Shown here one piece after another: positions 46,101 through 57,276 of a stretch of DNA of 64,000 bases (within the stretch, counting starts at the first letter, position 1; each line of letters starts with the position of its first letter). A program made the position numbers and the translations under genes. The notes beneath the pieces are model-generated. The model was not told where the DNA came from. It did no database searches and worked only from the letters and a program-made list of their open reading frames with translations. Source of the DNA: Mrakia gelida (lineage: Eukaryota > Basidiomycota > Tremellomycetes > Cystofilobasidiales > Mrakiaceae); contig BRON01000002.1 in NCBI GenBank assembly GCA_024345305.1, positions 1,054,001 through 1,118,000 on the forward strand, in the 5' to 3' direction.

Positions 46101-47417
46101 CGAGACGCCTCGCAGAACCGTCGCTGACTCGACGCGTCCTTTCCTTCATTAGTATCGCCGCCGCTGTGCTTGCAACTGAGTTCATCTTCCCTTCACACGC
46201 GAAGATTCTCTTCCTCTCTTCGGTAGCATCAGCTCTCGACGATCTCACTCAACTCTACCTCGCGATGTCGAGGTTCGTTTGCTTTCCTCTCTCGCTTTGA
46301 TTAGCCACGTCGCTGACCTCCCTCCTGTTCCTCTGCTTCAGGGAGCTTCTCTCAGCTGGAGACTACAACTTCGACCAGTCTTCGTCGGACAAGATCGAGA
46401 GGTCCATCGAGATCACCCTCGGTCGATGCTCAGCTCACTTGACGTCCTTGAAAGTCGAGATCACTCTGATTCACAAGGTTCGTCGCCATTTCCATCCGCC
46501 CTCTTCGAAGCCAATCTAACTAAGTCTCTGCTCTCTTCCGTCCCCCTCGTCGAATGCACTCAGCCCATCCGAATCTATCGTCGCGTCATTCAAAGCGTGC
46601 AACGGCTCAGTGATCTTCTTATCTCTATCGCCGTCATTCGTGAGAAGATCCCGCGGGAGGCCACCGTTACTCGAGTTCTGCAGCAGAGGAAGGATCTCGT
46701 GAGTCTCCGATGGCTTGTTCTCTCAGCCTGCTGTAGATCTGACGCGTCCCTCGTCGTCGCAGGTCTCCTCGATCCTCGTCCATCTCTTCGCTTGCTCCCA
46801 CGCCTTCCGATCTCGCCTCCCTCTCCCTCAGTTCCTCCCCTCGCCTCGGGAGGCCGTCCGAAATTGGGAAGCGAAAGCTCTCGAGGGACTGCTGGCTCCG
46901 GAGGATCGGCCAACGGGAACTGGAGACATGGGCGAGGTTGCGTTGTTGAGGTCGGCCTCAAGAGAGAATTCTGGTCCCCTCCATCGGGATGCTGATTTCC
47001 TCTGTGAGTTGACGAGAACGAACCGGAGTAGGAGTGGTCTGGAGAAGGGAACGAGCAGGACGACGACGCGACGAGGGAAGGAGAGAGCCACGCGTGAAAG
47101 AGAACGCGTTCAATCCACGTACTGATTCTTCCTTGTGTTCGTTCTCTTCTCAGACGCGTTCGCCGAAGCACAAGCGCTCGAGGAAGTGATCCTCGTAGTC
47201 GAAGAGGTTCGTTCCTTCGTCTTTTTCTTCGCGTCTCTCGCTCGTGCTTCTCCTCACACTCGCCTCTGCCTCTCGTCGCCAGCTTCGTACTCACTCTCAC
47301 TTTCCCTTTCCCTTCCAGATCACCGAGCTCACCCGAGCGCTCTTCGGCTCCTCGACCTTCTTCCAAGATCAGCGAGAGGACAAGAACAGGTCTCCAGCGT
47401 CCCCGGCCGACCCTTAG
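43117..47417 (+). CDS. BRE4-like polytopic membrane protein (ArAE_2 N-domain plus DUF2421)
   Basis: The ATG at 43117 gives MHAAARFFRTSIKPLIVPGL followed by a membrane segment. Several hydrophobic spans follow in the N-terminal half (YGFLALTINTLFFFPGS, LGLVGCFIGIGWSSLFI, VLGAFALTIIACFAGYV, VVLDLLYPTLFAAGGSLIA). A long soluble helical part comes next, then a second cluster of spans (VILLSVPAFMHP, LGTVSGSVLGCIMWAIS, VVLTTCYGLLTALIMLFT, ITIPPILYIPYL, AAAVLATEFIFPS). A helical cytosolic tail with SDKIERSIEITLGRCSAHLT ends SPASPADP and TAG. Two membrane clusters separated by a soluble domain are typical of the fungal aromatic-acid-exporter/BRE4 group, where yeast BRE4 affects brefeldin A sensitivity and endosomal traffic. 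Transported substrate is unknown. Roughly fifteen exons. Confidence 0.8.
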
Positions 47418-48181
47418 TCCTCGCTCCTTTCTCCCTTCTACGCGCTGTGGCTATACTTCCCTCCAAGACCTCATAGATGGCTTCCTCTCCTCTCTTTCTT
47501 ATTCTTTACGACTTGACGACGACCGCTTCCCCTTTTCCTTCTCCTTCTACTAGATCTCTTCTCGCTTGCTGTAGTAACTTTATCTAACGAACTCTGCTCT
47601 CGTGTTGAAGGGGCCGGCTCGAGGATTCGATGAGCTGGCTTCTCCAGAGATCCTAGGTGTTGGAAGTCTTGCTGAGAGAACGTCGAGGATGCACAGAGAT
47701 GGCCTTGATATCCGTGAGAAGAGAAAAGAAGAGAAGAAAGAGACTGAGATGATTAAGAGAGAGAAAAAGAGAACGAGCGAAAATCGAACGAGGTCGAAAC
47801 GAACCGAGAACTTAAGAAGATCGTCGCTAAGGCGGTCGGGAAGGAGAGGTCAAAAGAAAGAACAGAAAGAGAGAATCTACCAAATGAGATAAGATGGGAG
47901 AGATAAGATGGGAGATAAGAGAAAGAGGAAAGAGAGAGAAAGAGAGAAGAACGAGGAGACGCGACGCGTCGCTCTGCATTCCGATGGCGAGGAGCTCAGT
48001 CTTCAAGAAGAGGAGAGCTCGTCAGCAGCCGAGAGAGCGTAGTCCCTACACGTGTTGTCGTCGTGTCGTCTTTCGCCTTCGAAAGAGCGAGATGGTCGGT
48101 CGAGAAAAGATCGAACAAGATGGATAACACCGAAACTGATACACTGATAACAAAAACAAGGTTCTCCCAACTCCTCCAAGC
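47418..48181. other. Convergent intergenic region with a purine-rich tract
   Basis: The BRE4-like and PRMT5 genes end on either side. From about 47700 to 47960 the plus strand is almost all A and G, with GAGA/AAGA runs, which may form a polypurine barrier or simple repeat. No coding signal is seen. Confidence 0.45.
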
Positions 48182-51100
48182 TCAAAGGCCAATGAATGAT
48201 CCCCTTCCGTGAGGATTGTGAAGGGTAGTCTGGAGGCGGACCGAGAGCCGAAAAAAGGTTAGTTCTCAACTATTCAGCCTCATGTTAAATGGATCAACAC
48301 TTACTTGTCCGATCTTCAACCTGCCTCCTCCCGCACCCAGATCGAATCCGTTCCCACTATCCCTATCTCCCTGAGCGTAGCTGAACCCTCCTCCGCTGTT
48401 GTGCGCGTCCATCATCGGACTTGGAGCGGGAGGAGAGATGTTGCTTCCTCCTGAGCGGTGAGGGTTGGGGGTTGGAGGAGCGCCGCCGTTGAGGGAAGGC
48501 GAGTTGTTGGAGGTTGTTTGGGTGACGGGGAGGAAGGCTTCGGCGTGCCATTCATACCAGACCTGAAAGAGAGAGAAGGGAGGGGAGAGGAAAGGTCAGC
48601 GGGGAGAGGGGAGAGGAAGGAAGACGCGGCGAGGCGACGAGAGCAGATGAACTGACCTTCCGACTCCGAGAATCAGTGAGACGCCAGATGTGGACGTCGA
48701 GTTCCGAGTTGGAGGGGAGGAAGAGAGGTTCCTGGTAGATAAAATGGAGGGGACGGAAAGAGTAGAGCAAGGATCAGCGTCGCGTCTCGCTCTCTCGTCG
48801 TGCTCCTTCATTCGCTCGAGACGAAACGACTCACCTTGAAAGGGAAGAACAGAGGGAACCAACTGAGCATCTCCGGGCTGACGAGATGCATACGGTCGGG
48901 ATGAATCGAGAGTCCGACGTCTCCGTAAAGATGAGCCTCGAAGTAACCGCTGAGGGCGAATAGGACGAAACGCAGGCCAGTTCAGCCTCGCGTCGAGACG
49001 AGCCGACGAGCGGAAGGGAAAGGAAAGGGAGAGAGAACGTACGCGAGTCCATGAAGAGCTCCAGCGTGAGGGATGTGGAAGGTCAAACTAAGAAAGAACG
49101 CGAAGAAGATCTGGTTAGCGTCCCGTCGAGACGAGGGAAGGAGAAGAGTCAAGGAGAACGCGCACTCACTGAGCCGACCTCGTGTTATGCGAGTTCGTCA
49201 ACGGCAGTCCTCTGTTATCCAACACCAGATCCCTCCTAGGATGTTCGAACGCCCAACACTCCTGCACCTTCGCTCCGCACCTGACGCTCTCCATGTTGGG
49301 CTCTCCCGACAAGGTGTTGACGGCCTGGAACATGACGACGTAGGGAGTTTCGGCCTGCTTGGGATCTCGAGTCGAGGAGGTGACTTCGTTGAAGAGTTTG
49401 GAGGAGGCGAGAGGAGCGAGGTGGGCGGTGTAGTTGGAGGGGATGGAGACTCCGTCGGCTGAGCGAAGGAAGGAAAGTCGAAGTCAGGACGCGACGACGA
49501 GCGAGCAAGGGGAGAGAAGAGAGCGAGCGAGCGAGACGTACGTTTCAAGAACCTCATCGCACCATCGAGGCACTCGGGGGAGAGCTCGTTGTCTCCGAAG
49601 GATCCGAGGAGTTCCGAGACGATGATATCTGCCGGCTCAGGGACCTCGATGGTTCGCATATCTCCGAAAATGATCTCGACGGAGGATCCCCATTCCAGAG
49701 CTTGACGCTCTTGAAGACTGCAATCAGAAGAAGGGAGACAACGGAAAGGTCAGAGATCGTTCGACAAAGGAGGAAGGAAGGGAAGAAGAGGGACTGACGT
49801 GACGAAAGCCGACGCGTTCTTCTCGACAGCGTAAACCCTCGCTTTCCGAGCCGTCCTCTCCAACGCTCTCAGCACTCCAGCGACCAAAGGACCCCGACCA
49901 GCTCCACAGATGTAGATCACCCTATTAAACCCCAAACAAAACGTGAATCCAATCAGCTCCAGCGACGAACGCGAACGAAGAAAGAAACGGAACCCTCGAA
50001 CTCACAAAGTCACCTCCGCCGACCGATCATTCAAGCACTGAACCACCGCCTCCTCGTAGTTCCTGTACTTCACCGGATCCCTCTCGAACACCTCGTACGT
50101 GCTGCTCTGCAGATCATCCATCAGAGGCTGCAACGGCGCCTGCAACCAATCCCAGTATCCTCTCGCGAAGTCGTCCATTCCAGGTCCTCCGTCCGAGTGC
50201 ATCGCTCGAGCTGCCTTCTCGAGGTGACGGAGGTACTGAGGGTAGGCTGCTGCTCCTCCGGTTGGGTGGTGACCTTCGGTGGTCTGGGAGAGGATGATGG
50301 TGGGTCGTTGCTGTGCGAAAGTCAGAAGAAAGGGAGAAAGGAGTCAGCTCGAACGAAGGTCCGCGCGAGAGGGAGAGAGAAAGAACGAACCTTCATGACC
50401 TCCTTGAGGAAGGTCTGGGTAGCTTTGCTGAGTACTGGGTAGCCCTTAGCGTTGGAGATGAAGCTTGAAGCGGGGAGGAGGATGTGTCGAGTTGGTTCGG
50501 CGGCCCATCGAGCGAGGGCACCAGGAGAGGGAGGGAGAGGAGTCGTCAAGTCGAGGGCTGAGACGAACGAACAAAACGCGACGTAGCGTTAGCACTCAGC
50601 TGCCTCTCCCTCTCCATTGAAAGAGCGTTTACAAGAGAAGTGAAAGAAGACGAAGAGGTACTCACTCAAGCTCAACCTAGGGTTATACCCACAAATCGTC
50701 CTGATACAATCCCAAATCTCCCACGTCGCACTCGGATCCGGAATCCCAGGCTGAGCGGTACTCAACCTCGTACTAGCCGTCCCGCTGGCTCTCGAGGGTA
50801 TCGACGAGCTAGATCTCGATCCACCTATGGGTTGAACGAGCTCGGCGGGGTCGGAGATGGGGATTCGAATGGAGATCTGACCGAAGGGACCTCCAGCGGC
50901 GAGACAGGCGTTGACGGCTCGAGCGTAGTCTGCTACGAGAGCTCGGTTTCGAGGAGGTGGGAGGATGACGACGGGGACGTTGAGGTAGACGGCTTGGGCG
51001 AGTTCGTGGCGGAGGGCCTTGCGAAGAAAAGAAGGGAAGGGAAGGGGAAAGAAAGGGTGAGCTCGACCGTAACGGGAAGCGACGCTGAGAGCGAGAGAGG

Positions 51101-51925
51101 ACTGACGAGTTCAGAATCGAACCGAATCCCTTCATCAGGAGAGTCAAGCTCAAGCCAGTCGGAGGCGAGTCCGATGAGGTGCTCGGTTTCCTCTGCGAGC
51201 AGCAAACGAAAGAGGACGAGCGATAACAAAAGAGGGAAAGGGAAGGGAGGAAGTGGTCAGCTCGAGCTCTCCTGCGTTCCCTTCTCTCTTCCTTTCCATC
51301 CTCCCCTTTCCAGAGACGGAAAAGAGCTGACTCACCGAGTCTAGTAACAGTAACCTCCCCTCGCATGAACCCCCCACCCATCCTCCACCTCTCCGCCTCC
51401 TCCTCCGTCTTCCTCCTCGACTCAGGATCGTCAGGCGCATCCGCCGCTCGCAGACACAACCTCTCCCATCGAGTTCGCCAGTTCCTAGAACGAACAAACG
51501 AGCCAAGCGTGTGCTAGTCAATACACCAGAGCATGCCCTCGTGTCTGCCCATGCTGGAGCAGAGAGGAGAAACAAGGATGTTGAGGCAGAAAGAACGACG
51601 AGCTCACGAATTCGTCAAGCTCAAGCAGATCTGGTCAAAGTCCTTCGCCTGAGCATCATCCACGAGCGTCTGAACAGCCGTCTTCGGAGGCTCGTATCCA
51701 TCTTGAGACGGACGAGGGGCAGCGGGAGTAGGGGAGACTTGGGGGATAGACGAGAGGGGGATGTGGATCGCGAGCTAGAAGCAAGGTCGTTCGTCGGAGG
51801 GAAGGGAAGGGAAGGAGGGGAGGTCAGCGAAGGGTTCGCTCGTTCTTCCGAGCGAGGAAAGCAGATTTGCTTCGAAGCAAAGGCTGTTTTGGGAAAGAAG
51901 AGCTTACAGGGACTCGGTTATCCAT
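48182..51925 (-). CDS. PRMT5: Protein arginine methyltransferase 5 (Skb1/Hsl7)
   Basis: PRMT5 makes symmetric dimethylarginine on Sm proteins, histones and others; fungal homologues also act with the Swe1/Wee1 mitotic checkpoint. The ATG at 51925 gives MDNRVPV/S, and exons build the TIM-barrel N-domain ([97 protein letters not shown]), then the Rossmann core with [30 protein letters not shown] (SAM site), [19 protein letters not shown] and the double-E loop [19 protein letters not shown]. The beta-barrel C-domain has [19 protein letters not shown] and ends [12 protein letters not shown] and TGA, the expected end. A Pro/Ser/Gly/Asn insertion lies before the last exon. It is about average length for the family. 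Confidence 0.93.
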
Positions 51926-52384
51926 CTTGAAAGAAGAGAGGAAGGAGGAGAGAGAGAGAGAGGGAGAGAAAGAGGTGACGGTTCGGGTTGGTTTGTTGAG
52001 TTTTGGCGAAAGCTCTTTCGCCGCGTCGCGTCGTTTCTTTCCGGTTCGCAGCACGGACTGGCTTCCTTTTCGGGTGTAGAAAAGTGAAGAGAGACATCGA
52101 GATATGGATGAGAAGTGATAGAGACGCGTGTATGGGCTACAAAAACGGGCAGAGCAACTGAAAAGGAAGAGTGAAAGCAACAACGAAGAGGGAAGGGAAA
52201 GCGTGACGGTTCGTGAAATCAAGAGCTACAGAAAGACGAGAAAGTATAAGAAGGGTTCGACATATAGAGGTCAGCCCTTAGAGAAAATGCGACCGCCGAA
52301 AGGCGGTGCCCAGAAGGGTGCAACGAAGAGGAAGAGAAGGATAAGAGGACAGAACGACGCGACGACCTCGCCCTCCCTCCCATT
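51926..52384. other. Intergenic region, PRMT5 promoter
   Basis: It lies between PRMT5 and the stop of the LysM gene, both on the minus strand. It is GA-rich near PRMT5 with no coding signal. Confidence 0.4.
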
Positions 52385-53500
52385 TCAACCGACCTTCACC
52401 CCACCACCCACCTCCTTCCCTCCTCCTCCCACACTCTTGTTCCCACTCCCCCAGCCCGACCACCAACTCCCTCCTCCATCTCCTCTGCTCTCACTCTGAC
52501 TCGCCGACGACCCAGCGCTCTTCCAACCACCCGACCCGCTGCCCCCGCTAACAACAGGGAACCCTCTCAGCCTCCCTCCCCCTCCTTCATTCTCCCTCTC
52601 CCACTCCGCATCCTCAAAAAACCTCCCCACAGCTCTCCCTTCCGTCGTCGCTGCCTCTCCTCCCACCCCTCCGCCTCTCGTCCCGCTCTTCTTCTCCTCG
52701 TACCCCCTCTCGTCTGCTTCATCCTCATCGAAGTGCCCCTCCTCCGCCAAACCCACATACGTCCTCCTCACCAACGGATCCTGCTCCTTCGTCACCCTCG
52801 CGAACCTCGCCAGCGCTCTCTCGTGCGCTTTCTGAGCCTGGATCGAGGCAGGGAGGGGTGGCGGAGGGGAGGGTAGCAAGAGAAGGTGAGTTCGAGTGTG
52901 GAGGAGGTGAGGGGTTGTGTGGATGGTGGAGAAAGGAAGGTTGTTGAGGGTGCAGAGGTGGTGAGGGTCTAGGCGGTAGTGGAGGGAGAGGGAGAGGAGG
53001 GTGTCGGTGGGGAGGAGGAGGTGGTGATGGTGGGAGGGTTGGGAGGTGGGTGGAGGAGGGGGAGGGGCGAGCTGGTCGACTTCGTGCTGCTGCTGCTTCG
53101 CAGAAATCGAGCCTGGTAGAAGAGATGCATCGTCCAAGCCTTCCTCTATCGTCCTCGACTGTTCGTCGATCTCGATCTCCTTCCCTTCCTCATCCTCCTC
53201 ATCCTCATCCTCCTCATCCCCAAGAACGAAATCACTCTCCCTCTCCTTCCCATTCCCTCCCTTCCCAGCCGTCTTCCACCCTCCCTCGCAAGCCAAGCAA
53301 GGGTCCCAGCGAGCTATCCTCCCTTTCGTCGTCTGGCAGGAAACACAGATGGTCCGTTGGCAGCATTTCGTGAGGATCGGACGAGGCGAAGAGGACGAGG
53401 CGGAGGTGGAGGGGAGGAGGATGGAGGAGGAGCAGAGCAAGCAGAGAGGTTGAGGGACGTGGATCGGACGAGGAGGTCGAGGGTAGAGGGTCGACGACAT
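52385..53500 (-). CDS. Intronless intracellular LysM protein with N-terminal eight-cysteine motif (371 aa)
   Basis: A single open frame from the ATG at 53500 to TGA. N-terminal cysteines C20-x2-C23, C46-C47, C52-x2-C55 and C68-x2-C71 look like a zinc-binding ribbon or RING-like fold. An acidic stretch follows at 89-110 and a Pro-rich spacer. Residues 162-209 form a LysM domain: LPTDTLLSLSLHYRLDPHHL, then LNNLPFSTIHTTPHLL and RTHLLLL. The rest is Gly/Ser-rich with several Trp at the end. There is no signal peptide or membrane segment, so the LysM is probably cytosolic or nuclear rather than chitin-facing; eukaryotic intracellular LysM proteins of this kind are poorly understood. The lack of introns is unusual here. 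Function is not known. Confidence 0.8.
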   Translation of the reverse strand: MSSTLYPRPPRPIHVPQPLCLLCSSSILLPSTSASSSSPRPILTKCCQRTICVSCQTTKGRIARWDPCLACEGGWKTAGKGGNGKERESDFVLGDEEDEDEEDEEGKEIEIDEQSRTIEEGLDDASLLPGSISAKQQQHEVDQLAPPPPPPTSQPSHHHHLLLPTDTLLSLSLHYRLDPHHLCTLNNLPFSTIHTTPHLLHTRTHLLLLPSPPPPLPASIQAQKAHERALARFARVTKEQDPLVRRTYVGLAEEGHFDEDEADERGYEEKKSGTRGGGVGGEAATTEGRAVGRFFEDAEWERENEGGGGRLRGFPVVSGGSGSGGWKSAGSSASQSESRGDGGGSWWSGWGSGNKSVGGGGKEVGGGVKVG

Positions 53501-54150
53501 GATGACGAGGGGATGCTGAGGAGTGTGTTCGAGTCAGAGTATGAGAGAAGGAGGGGGAAGGGCGACGATGGCCGTTGGGGAGGAGGATCGAGGGAGGAGC
53601 TCGATGAGCTCGCTTCGTTTCGGGGTCGCAGCCGGAGGGGTTGGTCTACTAACCTTTCCCGCCCACATGGTGAGCTTTAAATCATCAGCGACGTGAAGAT
53701 CTTCATGCAGGGTCGCGATTAAGGTTCCTCTGATTTTTTAGAGATGGCGGGGGAAGGGGAGGGAAGGGAAGCGAGCGAGGCAAAAGGGAGTGTGGGCTGA
53801 ACGCGTTTCGGCGATCTCCTCCCCCTCCCTTGTTGCTTCTCTTGTCCTTCCCTCTGTTGCTGTTGAAGTTTTTCACGTTTCTCGTTGAGTTGAGGGACAG
53901 GGTTCCGATTCATACTCCATCGGTCTCAAATTTGACTCTACAGGGGCGGAGGAGACACCAAAAAGAAGGCTGTCTAGAACGGACCCCCTCTTTGCCCCCC
54001 CTCCCTTGTTTGACCTTCCCTCCTCGTCCCTCTTGTTCTTCCTTCCCTCCAAACCTCGACCCTCTCCCCCTTCCTCTCCAAACCACACGGCCCTCCTCGC
54101 TCTTCGTCTCTCTTTCAGTCCAAACCTTGAAAATTTGCGGGCGATCGACG
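53501..54150. promoter_or_regulatory. Divergent upstream region, LysM gene / methyltransferase gene
   Basis: 650 bp between opposed starts. CT-rich sequence before the methyltransferase start suits a 5' leader. Open frames here lack coding-like codon use. Confidence 0.4.
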
Positions 54151-56646
54151 ATGGAGCCCGGACCTCTTCCTCCCTTCGGACAGTCTTCCTCTGATCGAGC
54201 TCAACGGCGACCTTCCTCCTCCTCCTCTTCGTCCAAGAACAGGCCGTCAACAGCTCCCTCCTATTCAACAAGTCCTCCTTCCGCCTTCCTCACATCAACA
54301 TCAACCCCAACCTCCATGCCAGACTCCTCCTCCCACACCTCCTCGTCTCGCACCCCTTCGCTCGTCTCCTCCCCTGCGACGTCGTTCAGCTCGTTCACCG
54401 GAGGAGGGACGAGTGCTGCTTCTCGTGAAGAGATCCTTCCCTGGGAATCCGTATCCACCATCAAGCAATCAGGTCCAAAACCAACCATCCTCTCTTCAAC
54501 CATAGTCATAAACTCGAAAATCCTCCCTCCCCCTCCTCCAGCACCACCTCCTTCCAAACCAACGACGAGCTCAACGTCGAACCTCCTCCTCCTTCACCCA
54601 ACCTCCCCTCCCTCCTCTTCGTCTCGCAACCAAGCTTCAGCTCCTCCTCCTTCCACCCTCCAACGCTCCTTCTCTCAACGACCCACCTCCCTAGCTTACA
54701 ACCTCGTCACTCGTCCCTCAGATCAACCCCCGAAGCCCAGACTCCCCAAGCAGCAGCACTACGCCCAACATCCTTACTCGAACCCAACCTCCTTCGGCGC
54801 AGGGTCGACTCGCAACTTCTCAGCCCCAGGTTCCTCTCGAGCAGCGGTCTCGATCTTGTCACTGGCCGAGGGAGCGAGCACCAAAGGGAAGGAGAAGCCT
54901 GTTCCCGTGAGGCATTACCTCGTAGGGACAACGCTGGAGAGGGACTGGAAGGTGTTGGATCAGGAAGCCCTGTTGGGGGAGACGATGAGGTTTGAGCTTG
55001 GTCAAGAGGGCAGGAATACGTTTGTGGAGTTAGAAAAGGGGGAGGGGGAGCCTGGGAGGGTCCTAGACGTACGTGTTCAGCCAAGTTTCCCATCCCGTGG
55101 GGTAAGAAAATGAAGGAAAGGAGGAGAGGGCAGGACGACTGGCGATTTGGGCTGACTTTTTTCGCGTCTCGTTTTCGTTTCGCCAGGTCGGATGCGGTCT
55201 CGGACTATGGTGCATCGAGCAAGCTCAAGCGTGGAAGTCCTCTCATTTCGTAGGACTCGATCTGGATCCTGTGCAGGTGGATCTGGAGGCGTTGTGCGAC
55301 ATTCAGAAGGCCACGGGAGGGGTGAGGACGAGGGAGGGAGGTGTGGATTGGGAGGAGGTTGGGAAGAGGGTTGAGTGGGTGCAGGCTGATTTGTGAGTTG
55401 ATCTGTTCTTCTAGATAAGGTGGGCTTGAGTTGGACTGACTCGTGTGCTCGTTGCTTCGCGTTCGCGTTCGTTCGTTTCGTTCAGCCTCAAATCCCTCCC
55501 CTTCGACTCGGGCTCGTTCGATTTTGTGCATCTTCGCTGGGTCAACCTCGGGATCCCTGAGGCTGGGTGGCAGGATCTACTGGAGGAGGTGGCGAGAGTG
55601 CTGAAGAAGGGAACGGGGATCTTAGAGGTGAGCTTAGCTTCGCGTCCTTTCGTTCGTTCCGTTTTGTTTCCCTCTCGACGCGTCCTGACCTTTTTCCTTT
55701 CCCTTCCTCCTCCTTCCCAGATCATCGAAACCTCCAACACCCTTCCTCCGGAACCCACTCCTCTCCTCTCCCCACCCACTACTCCCAATATCTCCCAAGT
55801 CGCTCCCAACACCACCTCCCCCTCCAGCACCTTCCGACCTCGCTACACCGAGCAAACCCAATCCCAATCCTCCTACACCTCCCACACCTCCTCCTCCGCT
55901 TCCTCCTCGCCCTCCACGCCTCGACACCACACTCCCACGTCCTCCATCTCCACGAACCCGGCGAGCGGGATCAACGCGTTTGGAGGATCTCCGAAGCACG
56001 ATCAAGGAGCGACTTCGAGTCAACGAGCGAAGTACGAACGACACCTTGAGACGCACCTCATCCAGCCTACGGCGAGCATCGTGGTTCGGCCGGCGCTGTT
56101 GATGACGAGTGGGTTGAGTAAGATCAAGGTTGTGGGGGATTATGCTTGGAGCAGGGAGGGAGGAGGAGAGAAGGAGGGGAAGAGAGCGCCGGGGGTGTTG
56201 AGTGAGGCGACCAGTATATGGGCTGAGTGAGTCGCTTGTTTCTTCCCTTTCTTTCGAACGTTCCCTTCGCCCGCGCTCGCGTTCGCTCTCAAACTGACGC
56301 GTCTCCCCTTCCCTCCTTCCCTTTCCCTTCCCCTCTCCCCAGATCAATGTTCCCCACCCACCCCCATCACGCCCACTCCCGCTCGCCCTTCCTCTACCCG
56401 AACCCTTACTCAACTCAAACAGCCATCCACATCACCACCGAACTCCATCAGACCTACGGACTCGAAGGCTACGCGCCTCGAGCGGCTCCGGGATCGGAAC
56501 TCAAGAAGGGAGCAGGAGGACGACTGAAGAAACTCCTCAGCAGTGGGAGCGCTTCGCCTACCTCTCCTCCGAACGGGCAGGTGCTAGGAGGAGGGGGTGG
56601 AGGGAAGGTGGAGAGTTGGGTTTGGGTGGGGAGGAAGACGGGTTGA
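54151..56646 (+). CDS. SAM-dependent methyltransferase, LaeA-like build, long disordered N-terminus
   Basis: The ATG at 54151 starts MEPGPLPPFGQSSSDRAQRR. About 300 residues of Ser/Pro/Thr-rich disordered sequence lead to RHYLVGTTLERDWKVLDQ and the Rossmann core: RVLDVGCGLGLWCIEQAQ (motif I), SSHFVGLDLDPVQVD (acidic loop), RVEWVQADFLKSLPFDSGSF, DFVHLRWVNLGIPEAGWQDL and ARVLKKGTGILEIIE. A second disordered insert rich in Ser, Thr and Pro follows, then a helical C-terminal domain (YERHLETHLIQPTASIVVR, SMFPTHPHH) and a Gly-rich end with WVWVGRKTG then TGA. The core resembles LaeA-family enzymes of unknown substrate. Two long inserts around a small catalytic core are unusual. Introns at the conserved VLD/VGC junction and after VQADF support the exon chain. 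Confidence 0.8.
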
Positions 56647-57276
56647 ACGAGGAACGGGGGGGTGAGGACGGACGACGCGTCGAGTCGAGGACTTTTTGGG
56701 TTTGGGTTTCGTTCGGTTTGGTTTCGCTGTCGGATTTGTTCTCGCTTCTTTTTTTCACCTCGGTTGCCTTTGGCTCCCTTCACGCTGACGTCTTGGCTTC
56801 CATCTTACGCTTAACGATCTCCACCATTTCTCCATCTCTCTCCTCTCTCACTGTTGTTTCTTTCAGCACGTTTCAGGCCTTTCTTGCAACCTTGCAACGA
56901 CTTTATACGATGATGGACTCTCGTCTCTACTATCCACGAAGCAAGGGATGCACCCAGCGGCCGAGCAACGCGCGTGAAAACTCGACGCCTCTCCCGTTCC
57001 GCGTCTCGATTCAGGAACGAGCCGATCTTATCAGCAGCGTCGTTTGTTATTCCTATGGCTCCGATCAACCAAAAGTTGATTCTGAGATCTCTTGATCAAC
57101 GAATCGAGACTGATTCACAGCCTTTGAAAACTTCTGCCAGCCAGCGGCGAGCAGAACGAAACTGGGCTTTCGCCCCGGCCGTCTTGTCTTTTCACCATCA
57201 ACCACATCCCTCCCTCCCTCATTCCTCCTTCTTTCATTCCTCCTACCCAACACTTACATCGATACATCTGATCAAG
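56647..57276. other. Intergenic region before the small hydrophobic-start gene
   Basis: No coding exon chain. Purine-poor, CT-rich stretches and an AT-richer part near 56830-56910. It should hold the promoter of the next gene. Confidence 0.35.
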
